Source: Rhodotorula mucilaginosa
Lineage: Eukaryota > Basidiomycota > Microbotryomycetes > Sporidiobolales > Sporidiobolaceae
Length of the DNA stretch: 64,000 nucleotides
NCBI GenBank assembly: GCA_034406715.1
Contig: CP137873.1
Coordinates: 496,001 to 560,000, forward strand
Direction of reading: 5' to 3'
Shown: piece by piece, positions 56,551 through 64,000 of the stretch
Layout of the letters: each line of letters starts with the position of its first letter
How positions within the stretch are numbered: the stretch's first letter is position 1
Made by a program: the position numbers and the translations under genes
The notes under the pieces: model-generated
The model's input: only the letters and a program-made list of their open reading frames with translations
Databases searched by the model: none
What the model was told of the DNA's origin: nothing

Positions 56551-57782
56551 CTTGATCCCATCCGCAAGCCCCACTTGCCGCCCTAAGTCGTCGCGCGTGC
56601 GTAAGCCAGACTGTAGAGGCCGCAGCTCTGGCAGGGCGATGTGCAGGATAGCTCCGTTCCTAGCTGTACCGCTTGCTCACTCGAGACGGGAAGTCGCGTG
56701 AAGACGGGCGAATGGAGAGCAGGTCAGAAAAGTTCTCACGCTCGCGACAAAGTCTCGCAAGAGTTGACGACGGAATAGACTACGACGCATTTGCATTACA
56801 AAAGTGTGTACCGAGTACCCGCAGCACCTGCCCCTATATAGCCCTTCCCGCTCCCCTCGAGCTCGCCCCTTGATGCCCTCCTCGCCTCCCTCACGCGCCT
56901 CACGCTGGCCTCCGACCCGCCATACACCCCGAGCCCGACCCGACCAGGAAGTGTGTGTGTGTGTTCGTGTGGGTGTTGTTAAAATGTCTCGCTGGTGCTC
57001 ACGCGCCTTTGCACGACTGCCGCCCAAGTCCCCCTTTCTCCGTGAGGAGCGGGAAACGAGGGCGACAGCAGCTCAAGAGGCTGAGGCTACAGCACCTGAT
57101 CCAGCGAAGGGTTCGGTCTGCCTCGACGGATAGGCTGTTCTCGCAGGGTTTGAGTAAAGAGCGAGACCAAGACAATAGTCGAGGGGATGAGTGAAGAACC
57201 AACCTTGCACTCGTCCGCCGCGCGCGCACCTCGCTCGCCGCTGCGCAATTGAGCGCGGTAGTAATCCCAAACGCATTACGGGTGTCTCCATACAAATCCG
57301 TTACACAACGCGATCGCCGCGGGGAACCTTCTCAAGCGGCGGGGGGTCAGGCTTGCTGCGCTGGCCATGGCTAAATTTGCAGTCTTGCAGCTCGTGCACT
57401 GAGAGCACAGCTTGGGATCCAGACTGACGTGGGCGAGAAGAGCGGAACATGTACTGTACAGCTGCGCGTGAGGGATCGACAGAAGTTGAGCTGTATCGTT
57501 GCGTCATGCGATCGAGACCGAGGTGCCGTTCCTTGCTTGCGGATGTAGTCTGTTCCTTCTTCCGCACACGACCTACGTACAGCTGCTGCCTTGCTTCTAT
57601 CCGACCACTCTAAGACTCGACGGCTTGAACCAGACGCTCAGCTCGCCGAATCGAGGAACCGCCTCCTGACGTACGCAACGTCGCCTCCACCTGGTTTTGC
57701 GAGCCTAATTTACCCGGTGGCTGACTTTGTTGCCTTGCAGTCACTACACAAGCGACAGACCCCGACCGCCTTTGCGCCAATC
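56551..57782. promoter_or_regulatory. Long divergent spacer (MLH1 / Frag1-type C)
   Basis: 1.2 kb without a convincing gene, the longest such spacer in the right half. It contains a CTATATAG TATA-like element near 56832, a GT run at about 56950-56970, and pyrimidine-rich tracts before 57783. A non-coding RNA cannot be excluded. Confidence 0.45.
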
Positions 57783-59555
57783 ATGTTTGGCAAGACCAAG
57801 AGGCACATGGAGGAGCCGATCGTCGTCGAGAAAGACACCGCCCCAAAGTACGACAGCAACTGGATGCACGGCTACTACTGGTTGCTTCCGCTCTGTGCCT
57901 GCATCGCATGGTGGGGAATGTACCTAGGCTTGCTGCTGTGAGTTGTCCGCGAGCAACCATATATAGGAGCAAAACCCGTCGCTGATCCTGCCTCCTTCGG
58001 TGCAGATGGTGGGCGGGTACGCGCTCGATTGACTAGGTCCCTCGATACGAATGAAGCACACTGACCGTGTATGATGTCTGCAGTTGCCGATAACGCGGAA
58101 CGCTATCAAATCAGCGACGCGACCATCCAATACGTTTCAAACATCGGAGCCGGTCCGTCTTTCCCCGTTCCGTTTCCGCTTTCAAGCTTTGGGGCTGACC
58201 TTGCGCGTGACCGTACAGAGCACCAGTGGCTGTTCATCCTCGGCGCGGCTCTCACTGCCGTCTTTTGTCGGTCTCATACCACCTCGAGGAAGACCGCGAA
58301 CCCGAGCTGATCGCACCATACATATCGCAGACACGCTCACACTCCTCGCCGAACGCTGGCTGCGTCACCTTCGCCGGATCCCTGGTGCCCTCAGGCGTCG
58401 GGACAAGTGGCTCGACATCTTTGCCTGCATCTTTGGAATTCTCGGCGCGTGCGCCTTGATCATCCTCGCCTCGGCCAATGACCGCGACTTCCCGAACGTG
58501 CATTGGTGAGTTTCATGAGCTGCTCCTATTATGAGCCACATGCTGAAGGAGGAAACGTCGCCCAGGGCCTTCACCGCGGTTTTCGTCGTCTGCATCGCCA
58601 TCTCCGCACTTTGCCAAACGATCGAGATCTGGTTCCTTAAGCAGGACCACGTCGAGCGCAAGCACTTGCGCCGTAACGCCATCATCAAGTGGATTATCGT
58701 CGGAACCGCCATCGCGGCCGCGATTGCTTTCGTTGGCACTTATGCGGCTTGCGCGGGTCAGCCGGACGACCGCCCCTTGACCCCTAGATGCAACAGAACA
58801 AAGTCAGCCGCTGCAGTTTTGGAATGGTTGATCGCCGCACTGTAAGCTGCTATACTCGAGGAGCTCCGAGGCCGAACGAGCTGACAAGTCCCCTTTGTTT
58901 CCCGCCCCCCGGTTCTCCTTTGGCCCTCCTCCTTGCCCCTCGCCCCCCATGCGTCACTACTACAGCTATGGAGTGTACCTTATGACCTTCGTACGTGAAG
59001 ACTGCGCCTGATCAACACCGGGAACTCGCTGACCGAATTTTTTCGCCACAGGGTCTCGACCTCTGGCCGGCGCGCAAGACTCGCGGTCGCAAGTTCGAGG
59101 AACGCCTTATGGTCGAGGACAAGAACAACACCTTGCACTTCCACAAGGACCGGACCATTCCGGGCGCTCCGGGCGGAATCCTCGCCGGCAACAATTCCGA
59201 CCTCGAAACCGGCCTCACGTCCACTCGCCCAAGCGAGTCTTCGGCGGGTCAATACGGCTCGCAGGCCAACTTGGTCGCCGAATCGCATGGCGTGACTAAG
59301 CCGGAGATGGCGCACGCTCCGACCGGACACGAATCGTTTACGGCTCCTCAGCACCAGGCCTCTTACGCTTCGGCGCCGACCAACGCCGGCTACACCAACT
59401 CGGTCGCGGCTACGGACGGTATCGGTGCGAACACCCAGTCCGAGGTAGCACAGACCTCCGGACAGCCGCACACGATCGCCTACCACAACCCGCACGCGAG
59501 TCCGCTCTCGCAGTCGATGATCGGACACGAGGGCGTCCACCGGGATGCTTACTGA
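57783..59555 (+). CDS. Frag1/DRAM/Sfk1-type membrane protein (copy C)
   Basis: A gene of about eight exons from ATG 57783 (MFGKTKRHMEEP). Helix 1 is WLLPLCACIAWWGMYLGLLL; the family loop reads YQISDATIQYVSNIGA; then HQWLFILGAALTAVF joins YTLTLLAERWLRHLRRIPG through a 64-nt intron. Further helices are LDIFACIFGILGACALIILA, FVVCIAISALCQTIEIWFL, KWIIVGTAIAAAIAFVGTY and a last one before FGLDLWPARKTRG. The C-terminal tail of about 150 residues is polar. AERWLRH and LDLWPA are hallmarks of fungal Sfk1-like proteins, so this is probably the canonical Sfk1-type member, while A and B are divergent paralogs. Plasma-membrane lipid homeostasis is inferred. Confidence 0.85.
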
Positions 59556-59984
59556 GCTCCGCCGCTCTCTTTCCATACTTAATAGACTTTCTCCCATCTA
59601 CCTTACTCGCTACTGCATATAAATCCCTGTTCTAGATGTTTTCACTATCAATAAAACCTCGCCTCATCCTCCCCCTCTACCCGGCCTGACCTGACCGCCC
59701 ATGCAACTGCCGCGCTCTCATCCTGTCGGTCTTCTCGCAGTCGTATCGTAGATATATTGTGTTGTGCAAAAGACAGATGCGCCCGAAGAGAAATTGCGCC
59801 GAGACAGACAAGCCCAAACAGAGTCGGCACTCAGTGCTTGCTCAGTGAGAGACATGAGGGGGTATCGTCTTGTCTATTCGCATCCTAGGAAAGAAAACAG
59901 CCTACTCCAAGATAAGGGTCGGGTGAATCTACGCATTGTACAAGAAAAGGAGGTGAACCAGCGTCTCCCGAGGCCAGTTTAAAT
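59556..59984. other. Convergent intergenic region
   Basis: 3' flanks of copy C and of the cystathionine gamma-lyase gene. An AATAAA-like signal is present near 59650. No coding signal. Confidence 0.45.
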
Positions 59985-61607
59985 CTATGCGGAAGAAGGG
60001 ATCGCCTTCTTGAACGCCTGCTGCAAGTCGTGGAGGAGGTCGTCGACGTCCTCAACTCCGACCGAGAGGCGGATCAGTTCGCCGTCGATGCCGAGCTCGG
60101 TGCGGCGCGCCGGGTCAACCCCGCCGTGGGTCATCTTGAGCGGCAACTCTGCGAGCGATTCGACGCCTCCGAGACTCTCGGCGAGAGTAAAGACCTCGAG
60201 CGATTCGAGGAACGTCTCGGCCGTCTGCGAGTCGGTCTGGCTCGCCGGACTCGGGCTGTTGATGTGGAACGAGACCATGCCGCCGTCGGGGAACCCACCC
60301 TCCGCTTCGAGCTCGTGGCCCTCCCGGGAGAGCCACTTTTTGGCGTCGGCGCTGAGCTGGTCCCAGGCGAGGTGGCGCTCGCGGCGCTGTGCGGGCGACT
60401 CTTGCTTGCGCTTCAGGCCCGGGTACCGGACGTCGCGGACCAAGCCGCTGGGGATGCCGACTTCCTCGAGCCACCGCGCGACGGCGAGACCGTTCCGCGA
60501 GTGCTCGCGCACGCGGAGGGGCAGGGTCTTGATGGAGCGGAGGAGGAGCATCGAATCGAAAGGCGAAGGGACCGCGCCGTGCGCGTTCTGGAAGAACCGG
60601 ATCCGCGTGAGGAGGGCCGGGTTCGGGGTGACGACGAGTCCGCCGACGACGTCCGAGTGACCGCCGAGGTACTTGGTCGACGAGGCGACGACGACGTCGG
60701 CGCCGAGCGAGAGCGGTTGCTGCAGGTACGGGCTCGCGAAAGTGTTGTCGATCACGAGGTAGACGCCGTGCTTCTTTGCGAGCTTGGCAATGAGCTGAAT
60801 CGGGACGAGCGAGAGCATCGGGTTGGTCGGACTCTCGGCCCAGATGAGCTGTAGTGGGTTGTCGGAGTCAGCTCCCTGCTATCTTCTTCGCGCGTTCTGC
60901 AATCGGCGGTCGGATGACTGACCTTGGTCTCTGGCCGGATCGCCTGCTCGATGCGGTCGAGGATGACCTGGTCCTGCTGCTCCTCAGTGCGGACCTTTCC
61001 GCCGTCGGCCTTGGTGCTGTGATCGTCACGCAAGAGTCAGAAAGAGCAGGGAGCGACTGGAGCGATTTGTTACTCACGAGTAGGACATGTCGACGTAAGT
61101 GCAGCCGGCGTCCTGCAGAGGTCCGGCCACCTTGGTTTGATACCGACTCGTACCGCCGTACACATCACCGACGCTGACCATGTGGCCACCGTGGCCGACA
61201 ATGGCCTGGATCACCGTCGCCGTCGCGGCGGAACCACTCGAGAAGGCGACTCCGGCGGGACCGCCCTCCCAGGCTCCCGAGAACTCTTCAATGCCTTCTT
61301 TGGCCAAGTTCTCCGACAACCGGACATCTCCACCCTCGAGGGAAGCGAGCGATCGCTCGAGTGCCAAGCGGGTCGGATTGCTCGAGCGCGAGTATTCGAA
61401 TCCCGAGTGGACGCCGACCTTGGTCTGCTTGTAAGTGGTCGACAAGTCGAGTACGGCCGACACGCCGCCGGACCGCGAGATCTCGGGCTCTGAACCGATG
61501 TGCACGGCCCGCGTGGCGAACGAGTGCGAGTGGGCCGACGCAGGACGAGGAGCGGGCGGTGCTTCTCCGTTTGGGCGCTGCGGCATCGAGTCGGGTGCGT
61601 TGGTCAT
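59985..61607 (-). CDS. CYS3: Cystathionine gamma-lyase
   Basis: A gene of about three exons from ATG 61607 ([12 protein letters not shown]). The PLP-enzyme fold is clear: [102 protein letters not shown], and the PLP lysine in [18 protein letters not shown]. The C-terminal [20 protein letters not shown] and [14 protein letters not shown] are typical of gamma-lyase rather than gamma-synthase or beta-lyase. The enzyme splits cystathionine to cysteine, 2-oxobutyrate and ammonia in the cytosol. The exon 2 region reads [20 protein letters not shown]. All cofactor-binding residues visible in the motifs are present. Confidence 0.93.
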
Positions 61608-62568
61608 GTTGGCTGATTCGAGTGTGGAGCTTGACGGTTAGCAAGTGAAAGGGAACAAGCTGCTCGACGCTGACCAGCAACTCACGATGTATATGGAGCA
61701 CGTGCTTGTGTAAGCAGCTTCGACGACGGACGTGCTTTGATGAGAAGATCACGCCGAGCCATTTCGGTGTGCCGTTTCGCCGAGATTTGCCGCTTCGGCT
61801 TGAGGGGAGGCGCGAGCTTATTCAGCCGAGAAGCCACGCGCGCTTCCAGCGCCACTCGCGGTCACCCACGCGCGCATCGTCGCCGAGGCTGACTCTGCCA
61901 CTCGCTGCTCGTGTTACAGCCAGCTGGCTGACCGTTCCCATCGAAATTGCTACTCGTGCTGTCCTGCCTTGACCGACCCGGCTCGATTCCGTGCCAATTG
62001 CTTGCTCGTTCGAGCTCGGTGCCCGACGCGCTTGGCTTTTCCTGCAGCTTCCCCCGACTGCTAATGCTGGACCATATGTGCGACGGGGGCCCAGCTGGTC
62101 CGTGCCGAAGCTTGCCTCTGCCTTACGGGGCGCTCAGCTTGTCTCGCGAGATGATGCCGGCGCTCAAGAGCTCCCTCGCACGCACGCGCAACGAGAGGGA
62201 GGCCGATTTGTTCGACCTCTCTTCTTCGAAGCGCGCCTGACATCAAATCGAGACAGAGTGAGCCTCGAGAGGCGCCACGGGCTGGAACAGATGCCAATCC
62301 GAAAGGCGGAGGATCGCAGCTCGAGCTCCTGATAGAAAGCCTCCACTTTTCGACGCAACTTGCTCCACTCACATCGGCCTCGCTTCTTGCCAGGCTTCTC
62401 CAGCTGGCCGCCCTGTCTCTTTCTCGGTCTCTCTCTCTCTCTCCAGTGCGAGAGCTAGGCAACCCGTGCGCTTCCTCCGATACCCTCTCGCGGACGGATG
62501 TGACTGGCACTCAAATGCTGATTCTACTCGGTGTACCTTGCACGAGCTAAAAGCAGTAACCAGCAAAT
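61608..62568. promoter_or_regulatory. Divergent promoter region (CYS3 / decarboxylase-like)
   Basis: 961 bp between divergent starts, long for this window. It has a CT run at about 62428-62445. Open frames across it lack coding character. Confidence 0.45.
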
Positions 62569-63301
62569 ATGTCGACCTCGGCTACGCCTCAGCAGCTCGA
62601 GGAAGCTCGCCAACTTCTGATCAGGGCGTCCAAGACTCTCGTGAGCGCCGCCGCTCGATGACGCCAGAAATCAGGCTGACCTGTTTACCCCCCGGACAGT
62701 TGGGCGAGATGACTTCTCCCGAAACTCCCGAAAAGCTACTGGCAGTCCAATCCGACTTTTGCAAGCCCGGATTTGAGTACATGCTCCGAGGAGCGTTTGA
62801 CGGGATCTGGGCGCGCGAAGGGCTCGAGCGAAAGTACCGCTCTTTGACCGTCATTTCGTGCGTACCCTTCATTCATCGCCCCTCTTTCACTCAACTCCGA
62901 TATTTCGAACATGGCTGACATCACGCACGCGCGAGCGGGGGCCGAGGGGTTGACAGGATTCTCGCGGCGACCAACAAGCCGAGCCAGCTCAAGTTTCACG
63001 TCCGCGCCGGACTCGTAAACGGTCTCGAGCCGGACGAGATCCGAGAATGCTTGCTGCACGTCATGGGGTACTGCGGTTTCCCGACAGGTCTAGAAGCGTG
63101 CACACTTCCTGCTCCCTCGGTCTCGCATTTGGTCTTGCGCGCGAGCGGGACGGCCCCTCCGAGAGCTTGGCGAGAAGAAACGAGCGCTGATGGATTGCGC
63201 AAGTTCGCCTTCCGGCGGCACCCTGTCGCTTCCACAGCTTTGGCGTGGCGGACGAGGTTATCAAAGCATGGCGCGCAGAGCAGCAGGCGTCGAAGATGTA
63301 A
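62569..63301 (+). CDS. Carboxymuconolactone-decarboxylase-like protein
   Basis: Four exons (62569-62640, 62700-62857, 62957-63097, 63238-63301) give 144 residues, normal for single-domain CMD/AhpD-like proteins. The pattern FEYMLRGAFDGIWAREGLE, RSLTVISILAATNKPSQLKF, HVRAGLVNGLEPDEIRECLL, HVMGYCGFPTGLEAFGVADE is that of gamma-carboxymuconolactone decarboxylase-like proteins, which act in the protocatechuate branch of the beta-ketoadipate route in bacteria. Only one Cys lies in the active-site helix region (GYCGFP), so an AhpD-type CxxC peroxidase is unlikely. The role in fungi is not established. The third intron donor GTGCAC at 63098 is needed to keep the frame. Confidence 0.85.
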
Positions 63302-63668
63302 GAGACTCGCGTGAGGATGTCCGGGAGCCGATTTTTTGGGGAGGGTTTTCCCTGCTCACGAGCTGTGCAAAGGCAGTTTGCACCTAAGGCGTAGGAAAAG
63401 CTTAACTGGTGACTTTGTCCAAGCGCCACTCTGCGTTACACGGGGAACTCCGAGAGCTTCAACTGAACTGGCCGTCGCGTCATCGAGACACCGGAATATT
63501 GCCTTCAAGCGCGACGAGTCCGAAGGGCTCGTACACAAGTCTCACAGACAGGCAACGGGGATCCCTGAGAGAGGAGAAAGGAGGGGAGAAAAGGAAACAG
63601 GAGAAACTGGAGAATTTGACAGGCAAGTTGATGCAAGCCGCAAATTAAAGAGGCTACAGGCTCAGCTT
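63302..63668. other. Convergent intergenic region
   Basis: 3' flanks of the decarboxylase-like gene and of the right-edge gene. No coding signal. Confidence 0.4.
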
Positions 63669-64000
63669 TTACACCCTGACCAAGATGCCCATACTGAGTC
63701 CCTGCGCGGCCGCAATCACAAACAGGAACTGGATCCGCCTGGCCCTCTGAGCGTGCGACGTCGGTGACGAGTGACCCGTACCTGTGCCCGTGCTCGAGGA
63801 GGGCTCGACGACGTGATCGAGTGGGGAGAGGGAAGGGTCGGGGAGGACGAGATGTCGTAGAGAGCGGAGCTGTGCGATATGGCGTGACACGGAGTGGCGC
63901 GAACGCCCCAGAAGGAATCGGCTCGTCAGTAGACTCTTCGAGCTGCGGTCTTCAAGAGTTACGGCCAGACCAGACCAGGGACGCGAACGCGAACGCACCT
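63669..64000 (-). CDS. C-terminal exon of a gene crossing the right edge
   Basis: The minus strand ends at TAA 63669-63671. The last residues, RRIQFLFVIAAAQGLSMGIL, form a hydrophobic helix followed by VRV, so the protein may be membrane-anchored by its C-terminus. A GTGCGT donor at 63998 suggests the exon/intron border lies at the very edge, and CAG acceptors near 63945 and 63880 are possible. Upstream residues are Ser/Arg/Leu-rich. Too little is visible to name it. Confidence 0.4.
   Translation of the reverse strand, partial: VRSRSRPWSGLAVTLEDRSSKSLLTSRFLLGRSRHSVSRHIAQLRSLRHLVLPDPSLSPLDHVVEPSSSTGTGTGHSSPTSHAQRARRIQFLFVIAAAQGLSMGILVRV

Noticed and set aside
58226-58459. Frameshifts in Frag1-type copy C near 58270-58320
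   Set aside because: A 64-nt intron starting GTCGGT and ending CGCAG joins TAVF to YTLTLLAERW in frame, as in Sfk1 relatives.
1-64000. A biosynthetic or defence gene cluster
   Set aside because: No polyketide, peptide or terpene synthase, no transporter/regulator set and no defence module is present; the neighbours are unrelated housekeeping genes.

Overview
This window reads as nuclear DNA of a GC-rich basidiomycete yeast. The evidence is dense gene packing, many short introns (mostly 50-90 nt) with GTGAG/GTACGT 5' ends and CTGAC/CTAAC-like branch sites, and protein families typical of Basidiomycota (DUF6534, DUF4048-like, fungal SGNH-like). The style fits red yeasts of the Microbotryomycetes (Rhodotorula/Sporobolomyces-like), but that placement is inference. 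All gene models below were spliced by eye; where exon coordinates are given the reading phase was checked by hand.

Layout. 1-5.1 kb: the 5' end of a low-complexity gene runs off the left edge. Then comes a gene-poor patch in which a ~240-bp inverted repeat brackets a decayed short-chain dehydrogenase. The right repeat arm overlaps an intact intron-containing tRNA-Ala(AGC). 5.1-12 kb: an RNase III-like protein, a DUF6534 membrane protein, an F-box/ankyrin protein and a DUF4048-like coiled-coil protein. 12.3-25.6 kb: DNA polymerase epsilon catalytic subunit (13 exons, 2255 aa), an F-box/LRR-like protein, and long-form tRNase Z. 25.9-31.6 kb: two tandem Frag1/DRAM/Sfk1-type membrane proteins and a 2-oxoglutarate dioxygenase. 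32-40 kb: a disordered protein, a secreted beta-trefoil-like protein with an exon-encoded internal repeat, and a large Gln-rich regulator-like protein. 40-49.4 kb: a METTL21/FAM86-type methyltransferase, a class I glutamine amidotransferase, malate synthase with a peroxisomal AKL tail, and the AP-1 mu subunit. 49.7-64 kb: an SGNH-like type II membrane protein divergent from a TMX2-like protein, MLH1, a third Frag1/Sfk1-type protein, cystathionine gamma-lyase, a carboxymuconolactone-decarboxylase-like protein, and a gene end at the right edge.

Most genes are housekeeping (replication, mismatch repair, tRNA 3' processing, glyoxylate cycle, transsulfuration, vesicle coats) and do not form one pathway or cluster. 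The most unusual items are: the internal repeat exon of the secreted protein at 34.2-35.7 kb (a 153-nt phase-symmetric exon inserted between apparent halves of a trefoil); the tRNA-linked inverted repeat around a decayed gene; an RNase III protein with half its metal ligands replaced; an AUG-less presequence-like extension on tRNase Z; and coding-like DNA without an AUG at 40.1-40.7 kb. I found no retroelement, virus-like element, CRISPR array or rRNA.
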